Source: Streptomyces sp. NBC_01298 (GTDB lineage Bacteria > Actinomycetota > Actinomycetes > Streptomycetales > Streptomycetaceae). Taken from it: 64,000 nt of DNA. Below the pieces are notes generated by a model. The model ran no database searches, was not told the origin of the DNA, and saw only the letters and a list, made by a program, of their open reading frames with translations. Shown piece by piece: positions 49,835-58,045 of this stretch; positions within the stretch are counted from its first letter, which is position 1, and each line of letters starts with the position of its first letter. The stretch lies in contig NZ_CP108414.1 of NCBI RefSeq assembly GCF_035978755.1, positions 4,464,001 to 4,528,000 on the forward strand. The letters run 5' to 3'. The position numbers and the translations under genes are program-made.

Positions 49835-51799
49835 CTACGCCGGGCCGATCACCGGCCCCTCCTGCCAGCCGGCGCCGTCGCGCCAGTAGTGCTGGAGCCG
49901 GCGGTCCGTGCGCAGGACGATCACCTCCAGGTTGAACCCGAAGCTGCCCTGGAGCATCCCGGTGACCGCCAGCACGTCGTGGCCGAAGACCGCGGAGCGC
50001 TGCCAGGCGGCGCCGCCCGCGTTGCCGCGCCACCAGTGCTCGACGCGGCCACCCCCGCCCGTCACGCACAGCTCGTAGTTCCCGGCGGTGTCCTCGTCGG
50101 CCGCCCCGTACTGCGCCTCGATCAGGCACGGCGCGGAGGTGATGCCGGAGCCGAAGACCTCGCCGGGGCGCCAGACGAACCCGTTCGGGTCGTCCCGCCA
50201 CCACAGCTGCATCCGGCCGTCGGTGCGGGTGGCGACCAGGTCGAGGTGGCGGGCGCGGGTCTGGACCAGGGCCGGGCCGAAGTGGGCGATGCCGGAGGCG
50301 AAGCGGCCGCCGTCGTTCCAGGTCCAGGGGGCGCCGTTGATCCGCCACCAGTGGCCCAGGCGGCCGTCGGCGGTGCGGACGACCACCTCGAAGTTGCCGG
50401 GCGCCCCGTAGTCGCTCTGGATGAAGGCCGGGGTCGACCCGACCGCCGCGTCGCCGGGGCCGAAGGCGCCGCCGTCGCGCCAGGCGCCACCGAAGTGCTC
50501 GTAGTACCAGTGGCGCAGCCGGCCGCCCGTGGTGACGTGCAGCGACTCCATGTTCCGGTTGTACGTGGTCCCCGTGAAGGCGGGCTGGCCCGAGGCGTCG
50601 GAGCCGAAGGTCTGGGCGCGGGTCCACGCGAAGGGGGCGTCGCCCTCGCGCCACCAGTGCCGCAGCGAGCCGGCGGTGTCCCCGCCGTCCCCGCCTTCGC
50701 CGGCTTCGCCGCTGAGCGCCGCCAGCTCGAAGTTGCGGTGGGCGCGGCCGTTGCCGCTCTCGTAGACGTTGCCGGTGTGCAGGCGGCGCTTGCTCCACGG
50801 GTCGATGTTGGTGCCCTGCAGCCCGCACTTCGCCCAGTCGTCGATCCGCACCTCGCCGTACGCGATCCGGCCGTGGCCGCCCACGTGGTAGCCGGTCCCC
50901 CAGGAGTTCTTGAACAGCCAGCAGCCGGCCGCGTCGTCGTAGCCGGTGATCAGGACGCAGTGACCGCCCGCCAGGCGGTCGCTGGTGCGGTGGTAGACGC
51001 CGGAGCCGAGGCCGAAGAAGTCCTCGTACACGTCGAAACAGGCGGTCAGCGGGCCCACCGTGTCCAGCCACACCTTCTGCTGCTCCACGTCGCCGAGCCG
51101 GACGTACCCGCTGATGCGGACGGTCCGGCCGGAGCGGTCCCAGCTCGGGGTGTACTCCGCCCGCCAGGCCTCCCGGCGATCGACGGGGGTACCGGGCGGC
51201 GGCGGCGAGTACGGCCAGCAGCCCGGGTCCGCGAGTCCGCCGTTGGTCCGGATCCAGTCCAGGGCGGCCTCGGGGCTGCCCGTCTGTCCGCAGGTCGCCT
51301 TCAGCCCGTCGTGCACGTCCCCCTCGGAGCGCTCGGCCCACACGTGGTGCTCGATGCGGGCCATCGACTCCACCAGGCCGGCCGCCCCGAACGCCCAGCA
51401 GGAGCTGCACGGGTTCTGGTCCTTCACCTTGGTGAGCCAGGGCCGGCCCCACCGGCTGCGCCAGTCCACGGCGGACGGCCGGGCGGGGGCCGCGGGCGCG
51501 GGCTCAGGGGCGTGCGCGCCGGTGTCCGCCCCCCGGAGCAACCCGTGCGCCGTCCTGCGCCGGTTGAGGTGCGGATTGCCGCTGTAGTGGCCCACGAGGC
51601 TGCGCAGATCCACCGGCGGCGCCGCCCCGGCCGGGGTGAGACCGGCCTCCGCCGTGGCCGCACCGAGCCCCAGGGCGGGTCTCGGAACGGCATCCCCGTC
51701 ACCGAGGTGCTCGCTCACCGACCACCGCGCCCCGCGCTCCGCGAGCAGGGCCCGCAGCTCTCCCGCCGTCTGGACACGCCCCTCCGACTGCTCCGGCAT
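49835..51799 (-). CDS. Papain-like (C1) cysteine protease with C-terminal propeller/lectin-like repeats
   Basis: 654 aa from ATG (complement of 51797-51799). Catalytic residues are complete: Gln128 and Cys134 in VKDQNPCSSCWAFG, His280 in GGHCVLITGYDD and Asn298 in FKNSWGTGYH. A propeptide-like N-region (about 1-105) has no signal peptide. After residue about 330 come at least five repeats of about 50 residues with a RLRHWW core (SLRHWWREGDAPFAW; RLGHWWRINGAPWTW; RMQLWWRDDPNGFVW), resembling PLL/tachylectin-type beta-propellers that bind glycans. The small downstream gene encodes a chagasin-like inhibitor. Export route and target are unknown. Confidence 0.85.
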   Translation of the reverse strand: MPEQSEGRVQTAGELRALLAERGARWSVSEHLGDGDAVPRPALGLGAATAEAGLTPAGAAPPVDLRSLVGHYSGNPHLNRRRTAHGLLRGADTGAHAPEPAPAAPARPSAVDWRSRWGRPWLTKVKDQNPCSSCWAFGAAGLVESMARIEHHVWAERSEGDVHDGLKATCGQTGSPEAALDWIRTNGGLADPGCWPYSPPPPGTPVDRREAWRAEYTPSWDRSGRTVRISGYVRLGDVEQQKVWLDTVGPLTACFDVYEDFFGLGSGVYHRTSDRLAGGHCVLITGYDDAAGCWLFKNSWGTGYHVGGHGRIAYGEVRIDDWAKCGLQGTNIDPWSKRRLHTGNVYESGNGRAHRNFELAALSGEAGEGGDGGDTAGSLRHWWREGDAPFAWTRAQTFGSDASGQPAFTGTTYNRNMESLHVTTGGRLRHWYYEHFGGAWRDGGAFGPGDAAVGSTPAFIQSDYGAPGNFEVVVRTADGRLGHWWRINGAPWTWNDGGRFASGIAHFGPALVQTRARHLDLVATRTDGRMQLWWRDDPNGFVWRPGEVFGSGITSAPCLIEAQYGAADEDTAGNYELCVTGGGGRVEHWWRGNAGGAAWQRSAVFGHDVLAVTGMLQGSFGFNLEVIVLRTDRRLQHYWRDGAGWQEGPVIGPA

Positions 51800-51985
51800 T
51801 CCGGCCCCCCAACGCACCCTACGGATCCGAGCCCCGGGAGCGTCCACCTGCGCGGAGGGCGCGTCAAGGGGGTCCGGACGGTCGCGCGGCGGCACGCGGG
51901 GGCGCTGGCCGCCCGGCGAACGGGTCCCGGGGCGGGCCCGGGCCTACGCCGTTGCCGTCCCGCACGCGCGATCTTCGGCGCCGGT

Positions 51986-52816
51986 TCAGCTACCGGTCAC
52001 CCGCGCCGAGCGGGGCCGGGCGCGCAGGGCGGGGAGGCGGGCCCAGTCTTCGGCTCCGGACATGCCCTCGCCCAGGGCCAGGAGCGAGAGGAGCCGCACG
52101 GGCCGGCCGGCCGTGGCCGCGGCCTCCAGTTTGTGGTGGCCGTCGAGGAGGAAGTGGGTCAGGCACCAGTGCTCGCAAGGGTCCTCCGCCAGGCCGAGGG
52201 CGGACTGACACAGGTCCAAGGTGGAGATCGCCACCGCCGTGGGAACCGTTCCCCCCTCCATGAGCGCGACGTACTCCTCGACGCGCCCCTCCTTGTTCCA
52301 CGTCGGGGGAACCATGGGAACGACGAAATCGTAGAGGTGGGCGTCCGCGTCGACGGCGGTCTCGAAGGTCCGGTAGTACGGAGTGTGCGGGTACTGCGGG
52401 AGGCCCCAGAACTGATCGACCCCCCACCCCGCGACCTGTTCGTCGCTGAAGTAGTCCCCCTCCTTGCCGGGGAGGACCAGCCGGGGTTCCACCTCCAGGA
52501 GCAGCGGAAGGTACTCGCCCTCCGGCAGCAACGCGCCGAACGCCTCGATCACGCCGCCGTCATCCAGATCATCCAGGGCTCCGGTCAGCCGTTCCTGCAC
52601 GCTCTCCAGGGATAGCCTCTCCGTCGCGCCCTCCAACCGGCGGAACAGGAACGCGCACGTTCCACAGGGAAAGTTGAGCTCGAAAGCAGGCTCGTCGTCC
52701 ACCGTCAGCACGTGGCGCCGCGGCCCGCCACCGAGCTCGTGCAGTTCCATACCGAAGCGCAACCGCGCCTCGGATTCAGGGACGCCGATGGTGCGAGGAT
52801 TGTCCGTTCTGATCAT
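51986..52816 (-). CDS. Unrecognised protein with a C-terminal DGHHKLEAA motif
   Basis: 276 aa from ATG (complement of 52814-52816); a further ATG 48 bp upstream is in frame. The N-half includes ELNFPCGTCAFLFRRLEGATERLS with a CGTC pair. The C-half has YYRTFETAVDADAHLYDFVVPMVPP and FLLDGHHKLEAAATAGRPVRLLSLL. DGHH plus a following helix resembles the ParB/Srx and DUF1015/SerK type nucleotide-binding motif, but the rest does not obviously match. It may act on a phospho-substrate. Stand-alone gene, cytoplasmic. Function unknown. Confidence 0.6.
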   Translation of the reverse strand: MIRTDNPRTIGVPESEARLRFGMELHELGGGPRRHVLTVDDEPAFELNFPCGTCAFLFRRLEGATERLSLESVQERLTGALDDLDDGGVIEAFGALLPEGEYLPLLLEVEPRLVLPGKEGDYFSDEQVAGWGVDQFWGLPQYPHTPYYRTFETAVDADAHLYDFVVPMVPPTWNKEGRVEEYVALMEGGTVPTAVAISTLDLCQSALGLAEDPCEHWCLTHFLLDGHHKLEAAATAGRPVRLLSLLALGEGMSGAEDWARLPALRARPRSARVTGS

Positions 52817-52900
52817 CACGGACCGACCGTACGGGACACCGGGGATCGGCTCCGTCAACCACATGAGCGCCTGCCGTGCCCGCCCGCGAGGCCCCGGCGG

Positions 52901-52929
52901 GGCGCTGCCGCTCCTGGGCGGGCAGCGCC
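52901..52929 (-). terminator. Stem-loop after the LPVEAP-repeat gene
   Basis: GGCGCTGCC pairs with GGCAGCGCC across 11 nt, about 20 bp beyond the stop codon on the minus strand. Confidence 0.55.
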
Positions 52930-52948
52930 GGGCCGGAGGGTGGGTTCG

Positions 52949-53854
52949 CTACTGGACGGGAAGCGGTACCGGGAGGGGCGGGGCCGGGACCGGGAGCGGG
53001 GGGAGGCCCGGGAGGCCGAGGCCGGTGAGCAGGGAGACGAGGGCGGCGACCAGGTCGGTCACCACGTCCGTGGCCTTGGCCTTGGCGTCGGTGGAACAGC
53101 CGCACGGGCCGGCGGCCTTGGTGAGGCCGTCGAGGGAACCCTTGAGCTTGTCGACGGCGCCTGTGGCCAGGTCCAGGGGGCCGGCGGCGGGCTTGGCCTT
53201 GTGCGCGGAGACGGGGAGCGCGGGGGCCGCGACCGGCAGCGCCGGGGCCGCGACGGGGAGCTTCGGCGCGTCCACGGGGAGCTTCGGAGCCTCAACGGGC
53301 AGCGCCGGGGCCTCCACCGGCAGCTTCGGCGCCTCGACGGGCAGCTTCGGGGCCTCCACCGGGAGGGCGGGGGCCTCGACCGGCAGCTTGGGAGCCTCGA
53401 CCGGGAGCTTCGGGGCCTCGACGGGCAGCTTGGGGGCCTCGGCCGGGAGCTTCGGCGGGTCCACCGGGAGGTTCGGCGCGTCCACCGGCGGGACCGGTAC
53501 CGGCAGGGCCGGGGTGGCGGGCAGGCTCTTCTTCAGGTCCTCGATCGCGGCGGCGATCTTCTCCTTGAAGGCGGCCAGATCCGCTTCCGGGATCTTGCCG
53601 TCGGGGGACTTCAGGACGGCCGCCAGCAGATCGGTGATGGGTTTGAGCAGCCCGCCGAGCCCGCCCATCGCCTGTACCTGCGCGAGCAGGGCCTCGGTGC
53701 CGGGGATGGCCTTCCCGGCCGGGGCGGAAACGAAGGCCGCGGCGGCCTGCGGCTTCGCGGACGCGTGTGCGGCTGCCGACGCCAGACCGGGGGACGCGGT
53801 CAGCAGGGTCAGGCAGAGGGCGGCGGGGACGGTGTAGCGCGTGATGCGGTGCAC
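52949..53854 (-). CDS. Secreted protein with LPVEAP-type heptad repeats
   Basis: 301 aa from GTG (complement of 53852-53854) behind CAGGAGAG. Sec signal peptide at about 1-30 (ALCLTLLTASPGLASA). A helical region (about 45-110) is followed by about 12 tandem seven-residue units of the form LPVEAPK/LPVEAPA, with variants LPVDPPK, LPAEAPK and LPVAAPA. The C-terminal part has a Cys pair (PCGCS) and a Pro/Leu-rich end (GLPPLPVPAPPLPVPLPVQ). It should be exported and extended, perhaps spanning the cell wall. No anchor motif is seen. Function unknown; the repeats are clear. Confidence 0.75.
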   Translation of the reverse strand: MHRITRYTVPAALCLTLLTASPGLASAAAHASAKPQAAAAFVSAPAGKAIPGTEALLAQVQAMGGLGGLLKPITDLLAAVLKSPDGKIPEADLAAFKEKIAAAIEDLKKSLPATPALPVPVPPVDAPNLPVDPPKLPAEAPKLPVEAPKLPVEAPKLPVEAPALPVEAPKLPVEAPKLPVEAPALPVEAPKLPVDAPKLPVAAPALPVAAPALPVSAHKAKPAAGPLDLATGAVDKLKGSLDGLTKAAGPCGCSTDAKAKATDVVTDLVAALVSLLTGLGLPGLPPLPVPAPPLPVPLPVQ

Positions 53855-53919
53855 GGATCTCTCCTGTCGGGCTGTCACCTCACGCCTCGGCATGGGACGT
53901 GCCGTGGCGTGACGCGACA

Positions 53920-53933
53920 TGGGACGTGTCCCA
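53920..53933. promoter_or_regulatory. 14-bp palindrome upstream of the LPVEAP gene
   Basis: TGGGACGTGTCCCA is a perfect palindrome, with a related direct copy CATGGGACGTG 27 bp away (53891 and 53918). It lies 66 bp before the start of the secreted-protein gene. Confidence 0.45.
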
Positions 53934-54062
53934 GCCAACTCACCGACAGCCCGTCGGGCCCCGCAACCCGAGCCCCCGCACCGCCGAAGGGGACACGCCG
54001 CGCAACCGGCCTACGTACGCCCGTGACCTGCACGGACACCATCACCCTCGGGCGATGCCCCG

Positions 54063-54548
54063 TCAGGCGGGCCCCTCCCAGCGGACCTCGCCGTCCTGGA
54101 CCCGGTCGGTGGCGGTCAGCCCGACCCGCGCGGCGACGGCCGCGGAGGCGGTGTGACCGGGGTGCACGTGAGCGATGACCGTGTGCACCCCGGCCCGCGT
54201 TCCGAGCCACCCGATCACCGCCCGGGTCGCCTCGACCGCGATGCCGCGGCGCTGCCAGGGCGTACCGATGACCCAGGCGACCTCCGCGACCTCCCCGGTC
54301 ACGGTCGCCTGGACCGTGCCGGTCAGGCAGCCCTCGGCGTCGAGCCGGACCACCCAGTTGCACCAGGTGACGGCGGGGTCCGGCGAGCCGGCGCTCAGTC
54401 GCTCGTAGCGGGCGCGCAATGCCGTCTCGGTGAGCGGATCGCCCCCGATGAAGGCATGCAGCGCCGGATCGCCCAGCACCACGGCCATCTCCTCGGCGTG
54501 CGATGCCGCCAGGGGCAGCAGCGTCAGCCGCCCTGTTCGGATGATCAC
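54063..54548 (-). CDS. GNAT acetyltransferase (RimJ/RimL-like), end of XRE module 2
   Basis: 161 aa from GTG overlapping the DUF397 stop (GTGA). GNAT elements: N-terminal TGRLTLLPLAASHAEEM, central VAWVIGTPWQRRGIAVEATRAVIGWL (acetyl-CoA loop QRRGIA) and C-terminal AHVHPGHTASAAVAARVGLTAT. It transfers an acetyl group from acetyl-CoA to an amine; the target is unknown. Coupling to the DUF397 gene suggests joint expression, although GNAT enzymes are not a standard part of WhiJ modules. Confidence 0.82.
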   Translation of the reverse strand: MIIRTGRLTLLPLAASHAEEMAVVLGDPALHAFIGGDPLTETALRARYERLSAGSPDPAVTWCNWVVRLDAEGCLTGTVQATVTGEVAEVAWVIGTPWQRRGIAVEATRAVIGWLGTRAGVHTVIAHVHPGHTASAAVAARVGLTATDRVQDGEVRWEGPA

Positions 54549-54721
54549 CCCGCCTGCGTCGCCGCGAAGTCGGCCCAGGCGGTGGCGGTGACCCGGATGA
54601 CCGGCCCGTCGCCCTGCTTGCTGTCCCGGACGGCGACTGTGCCGACCACGTTCGTGGCCACCTCGACGCACTCACCGCTGGAGGCGCTGTAACTGGACTT
54701 CACAAAGTGGAACTGATTCAC
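54545..54721 (-). CDS. DUF397 protein, XRE module 2
   Basis: 58 aa from GTG overlapping the XRE gene's TGA. The family start (FVKSSYSASSGECVEVATNV) and middle (VAVRDSKQGDGPVIRVTATAWADF) are a clear DUF397 match. DUF397 proteins are small partners of WhiJ-type XRE regulators in Streptomyces; they probably antagonise the regulator. Too short for ordinary gene finders, but strongly supported by overlap on both sides. Confidence 0.88.
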   Translation of the reverse strand: MNQFHFVKSSYSASSGECVEVATNVVGTVAVRDSKQGDGPVIRVTATAWADFAATQAG

Positions 54722-55596
54722 GCCTGGAATCCTTTGCCGATGCTGTCGATCAGGTTCATGGAGTCACGAGGGGCCAGACTCAACCTGGCCGTCCGGTCAA
54801 AGTACCGGCTGTAGACGGCGCTTTCCTGACCGCTCTCCACCCACACAGTAGATCCGATGACGTCCATGTGGGCGACGTCCATCGCCTCCGCTTCCGCGAA
54901 GGAAATCAAGCTGAAGGGACCGACGATGCACGGGTGCCCGCCTGAGCGGAACGGCAGTACCTGGACATGGACGTTGGGTAGCTTCGAAACCTCCATGAGG
55001 TGCTCCAGTTGCGCCTGCATGACCGCTGGTCCACCGATCTCCTGACGCAACGCCCCCTCCGAGACGACCGCATGAACGTGCAGAGGCATTTCGCTCCACA
55101 GCCGCTGCTGCCGCTTCATCCGCACCGCCACGACGCGCTCGATGTCATCCGGGTCCTGCCAGAACTCGTCGCTCACCGCCAAAGCACGCGCGTAGTCAGC
55201 GGTTTGGAGCAGCCCGGGCACCAAGGACAGCTGCCAGGTACGAATACGGGACGCGATGTCCTCCATCGCGATGTACTCGGCCATCGCACCGGCATCCAGG
55301 GAGTGCCACCACCCGTTTGCCTTACGCCGTTCTCTGTCCATGCGGGCAAGGTCCAGCAGCCCTCGCACGTCGGCCGCACCGTAGAACTCGCACAGCACCC
55401 GGATATCCGGGTCCCGCATGGGCACCCAGCCGCTCTCCATCTTCACGATCTTCGTCGCGGTGGCACTGATCTCCTGCGCCGCCTGCAACTGGGTCTTGCC
55501 CGCAGCCATCCGCAATCTGTGGAGCTCTCCGCCGAGCCTGCGCCCCAGCACCGTTGACGCCCGGTTGCCCTGACCCTCACGTGTTCCTCGGTTCAC
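54718..55596 (-). CDS. XRE-family regulator with DUF5753 (WhiJ-like), module 2
   Basis: 292 aa from GTG (complement of 55594-55596); longer in-frame starts exist up to 55665. HTH at about residues 20-75 (LGGELHRLRMAAGKTQLQAAQEISATATKIVKMESGW) and a DUF5753 domain (LSLVPGLLQTADYARALAVS; FRSGGHPCIVGPFSLISFAEAEAMDVAHMD). It heads a GTGA-coupled trio with DUF397 and GNAT, and faces an anti-sigma-like ATPase gene across a 207-bp gap. This is the complete WhiJ-type arrangement linked to development or antibiotic control. Confidence 0.9.
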   Translation of the reverse strand: MNRGTREGQGNRASTVLGRRLGGELHRLRMAAGKTQLQAAQEISATATKIVKMESGWVPMRDPDIRVLCEFYGAADVRGLLDLARMDRERRKANGWWHSLDAGAMAEYIAMEDIASRIRTWQLSLVPGLLQTADYARALAVSDEFWQDPDDIERVVAVRMKRQQRLWSEMPLHVHAVVSEGALRQEIGGPAVMQAQLEHLMEVSKLPNVHVQVLPFRSGGHPCIVGPFSLISFAEAEAMDVAHMDVIGSTVWVESGQESAVYSRYFDRTARLSLAPRDSMNLIDSIGKGFQA

Positions 55597-55803
55597 CGGG
55601 CCAGTCTGTCGCTCACGCGGCGCAGCGTCGACACCCGTAACCCACATGGGGAATATCTTCTCCATTCAGCTTGCCCCTGGAGTACCCCGCCCCCTACGGT
55701 CGGTAACGAACTACTCACCGCACGAAGCCAGTTGGCGGAAGCGCACCGGGCTGCCCACCAGGCGGCGCCGGCATGCCACCGCCCGTACCGGAGGTGCAAG
55801 GTC

Positions 55804-56202
55804 ATGGAGCGTCACGACGTACGGAACTACCCGCCCCGCCAGGACTCCGTGCCCACCGCCCGCCGGCACACCGCGTGGCTCGCCGTGGCGTGGGGGCGGC
55901 CCGAGCTGGCGGCGGACGCGGCGTTGCTGACCAGCGAGCTGACGACCAACGCGCTGCTGCACGGATCGGTCTGGGACCGGTACTTCCGGGTCGAGGTCCA
56001 CCTCACCGGAGCAGTGCTCCGCATCGAGGTCACCGATCCGAAAGGAGAGCGCCGACCCGAACCGCGAGCGGCCGTCACGGATCACGACCAGTTCGGGCGG
56101 GGGCTGCACATCGTCAAGGCCCTCGCGGACCAGTGGGGCTGCACCGACCGGATCGTCGGCAAGACCGTATGGGCCGAGCTGGCCCACAGGAGCCCCCGTT
56201 AG
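55804..56202 (+). CDS. Anti-sigma-factor-like HATPase, module 2
   Basis: 132 aa from ATG at 55804. N-box ALLTSELTTNALLHGSV and a G-box region (DHDQFGRGLHIVKALADQW) support ATP binding as in SpoIIAB/RsbW. It is divergent from the XRE/DUF397 operon, the standard position in WhiJ-type modules. Predicted to bind regulatory partners in the cytoplasm. The GGAGGTGCAAGGT context provides ribosome binding. Confidence 0.85.
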   Translation: MERHDVRNYPPRQDSVPTARRHTAWLAVAWGRPELAADAALLTSELTTNALLHGSVWDRYFRVEVHLTGAVLRIEVTDPKGERRPEPRAAVTDHDQFGRGLHIVKALADQWGCTDRIVGKTVWAELAHRSPR

Positions 56203-56212
56203 GCTGACCCGC

Positions 56213-57451
56213 ATGGATGGGTGGACGGCGCCGAGTTCCATCGAGCGCGAGCTGTACGGGGCCAAGGCGCGCGGGGACTGGCCGGGGTACCTCGACGCCC
56301 TCGCACGGAGCGAGCTGTTCCTCGCGCAGTCCCGGGCCCACGTCGAAGCCGAGCCCACGAAGGTGCGGTTCCACCCCACCCCCGACCGGCGCTCCCTCGT
56401 CGTCCACACCCGCGGGATGCTCCCCGCCCCCGACCCGCACACCGTGTACCTGCCCAGGTCCCTCGCCTGGTTCGCGAACGCCTGGGACTCCGCCGACCCC
56501 CCGTACCTCGCGGTGAACCCCGGATCCCCCGCCGAGGCCTACCTCGCCACCACCCCCGCCGACCTCGCCCGCTGGCGCGCCCACTGGGACGCCGCCGCCC
56601 CGGTGTGGGGGCTCGCCCCCGGAGCCGTGCACTCCCTGCACGTCGGCGGCCCGCTGCACGGGCCGGTCGCGCACGGACTCGCCGTCGGAGCCCATCTCGC
56701 CGTCTCCAACGGGGAGTTCTGGAACGCGCTGGCCTACCACGGCAACGGCTACCTGCGAGAGCGCGAACGGCTGCGCAAGGGCTGGGGCATCACCACCGCC
56801 GCCGAGTGGCACGACACGCTGCGCCGCCTGCTCGACACCGAAATGGTCAGCCCCGTCTGGGAGTTCGCGCTGCGCGTGCGCCGCCTCCTCGCCTCCGACT
56901 TCGCCGGCCCCGTCGACGTGGAGCACTGGCGCCACGCCGCCGCCACCGCCCTGCGCCGCAACGCCGAGCGGGCCGCCGAACCGCTGCTCACCCCCGAAGG
57001 GGTCACCGTCGCCGCGCCCCGGCCCACCGCCGAGGTCGAGGGCGAGGTCGCGGGCATACAGCGGCTGATCGGCCGGATCGCCCGCTACGAGCAGCGCTTC
57101 CGCGCCGACGGGCTGCTGCCCGAGGACGGCTGGGTCCGCTCCGTGGAGGGCTGGGACCAGGGCCGGGCCTCGCAGATGGCCCGCTGGGGCCTCGGAACCC
57201 GCTACGGAACACAGGCCGACGCGGAACACGGCGTACGGCGGGCCGGGGAGGCGGCGCGGGCCACGTACCGCTCGTGGGAGGAGTTCTCCGCCGGGTACGT
57301 CCTGGGGCGCTGCCTGCACTTCGACGAGGAGGAGTTCGGCGAGTGGTACACGAGCGTGCTGGCCACCCACCTCACCCTGACCGGCGACCCGGCGAGCCCC
57401 TGGCGCAACATCCCCTGGCGGACGCCCGAAGGAGCCGAAGGAGCCGTATGA
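56213..57451 (+). CDS. DUF1266-domain protein
   Basis: 412 aa. The C-terminal 170 residues carry the DUF1266 pattern (VEGWDQGRASQMARWGLGTRYGTQADAEHGVRRAG; FSAGYVLGRCLHFDEEEFGEWY; HLTLTGDPASPWRNIPW). The N-terminal 240 residues are a helical/mixed domain without a clear match (YLPRSLAWFANAWDSADPPYLAVNPGSP). DUF1266 proteins are linked to contact-dependent or stress systems in some bacteria, but no function is proven. ATG 11 bp after the ATPase gene. Its stop overlaps the GNAT start by 4 nt. Confidence 0.8.
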   Translation: MDGWTAPSSIERELYGAKARGDWPGYLDALARSELFLAQSRAHVEAEPTKVRFHPTPDRRSLVVHTRGMLPAPDPHTVYLPRSLAWFANAWDSADPPYLAVNPGSPAEAYLATTPADLARWRAHWDAAAPVWGLAPGAVHSLHVGGPLHGPVAHGLAVGAHLAVSNGEFWNALAYHGNGYLRERERLRKGWGITTAAEWHDTLRRLLDTEMVSPVWEFALRVRRLLASDFAGPVDVEHWRHAAATALRRNAERAAEPLLTPEGVTVAAPRPTAEVEGEVAGIQRLIGRIARYEQRFRADGLLPEDGWVRSVEGWDQGRASQMARWGLGTRYGTQADAEHGVRRAGEAARATYRSWEEFSAGYVLGRCLHFDEEEFGEWYTSVLATHLTLTGDPASPWRNIPWRTPEGAEGAV

Positions 57452-58026
57452 CGCAGCAGGCAGGTCTCACGACCGAGCGCATGGACGGTCCGGCCGCCGT
57501 GCGGGTCGCGGAGGCGTTCGGGCTGGTCTACGCCGAGGCGTTCGCGGAGGCCCCGCACTACGAGACCGAGGAGGAGATCGCCGCCGCCTTCGGCCGCTTC
57601 CCGGAGCAGACGCGCAGGCCCGCCTTCCGCGCGGCCCTGGCCCGTACCCCGGAGGGCGAACCGGCCGGCATGGCCTTCGGCTGGACGCTCCAGCCCGACG
57701 CGGTGTGGTGGGACGAACTCACCGAGCCCGTGTCCGCCGCCATGCGGCGGGAGGACGGCCGCCGCACCTTCGGGCTCATCGAGCTCGCCGTGCGCGGGGC
57801 GTGGCGCGGACAGGGTGTCGCGCGGCGGCTGCACACGGCGCTGCTCGAAGGCCTCCCGGCCGAGCGGGTGCTGCTGAAGGTCCACCAGGAGGCGGCGGCC
57901 GCCTCGGCCGCCTACCGGGCGTGGGGGTACCGCAAGATCGGCGAGGCCCGGCCCCCGGGCGAGGGCGCGGGCGTAGGCCCGGAGCCGTACCTCCGTGACG
58001 TGATGCTGCTCGATCTGCGGCGCTGA
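57448..58026 (+). CDS. GNAT acetyltransferase
   Basis: 192 aa from ATG overlapping the previous stop (ATGA). GNAT core: FGLIELAVRGAWRGQGVARRLHTALLEGL (acetyl-CoA loop RGQGVA) and LLKVHQEAAAASAAYRAWGYRKIGE. It transfers acetyl to an amine; the substrate is unknown. Translational coupling suggests it works with the DUF1266 protein. It ends in a stem formed with the convergent DUF418 gene. Confidence 0.85.
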   Translation: MTQQAGLTTERMDGPAAVRVAEAFGLVYAEAFAEAPHYETEEEIAAAFGRFPEQTRRPAFRAALARTPEGEPAGMAFGWTLQPDAVWWDELTEPVSAAMRREDGRRTFGLIELAVRGAWRGQGVARRLHTALLEGLPAERVLLKVHQEAAAASAAYRAWGYRKIGEARPPGEGAGVGPEPYLRDVMLLDLRR

Positions 58027-58045
58027 AGGCGGGCCGGTCTTCAGC
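58022..58045. terminator. Stem-loop formed by two converging stop codons
   Basis: GCTGAAG (58022-58028, containing the GNAT TGA) pairs with CTTCAGC (58039-58045, containing the complement of the DUF418 TGA) over a 10-nt loop. Confidence 0.45.

Noticed and set aside
49889..52615. Long plus-strand open frame opposite the papain-like gene
   Set aside because: The minus strand carries complete catalytic motifs and tandem repeats; the plus frame is a Val/Ala/Gly-rich shadow.
54153..54692. Plus-strand frame opposite GNAT/DUF397
   Set aside because: DUF397 and GNAT on the minus strand are clear and coupled by GTGA overlaps; the plus frame has no motif.
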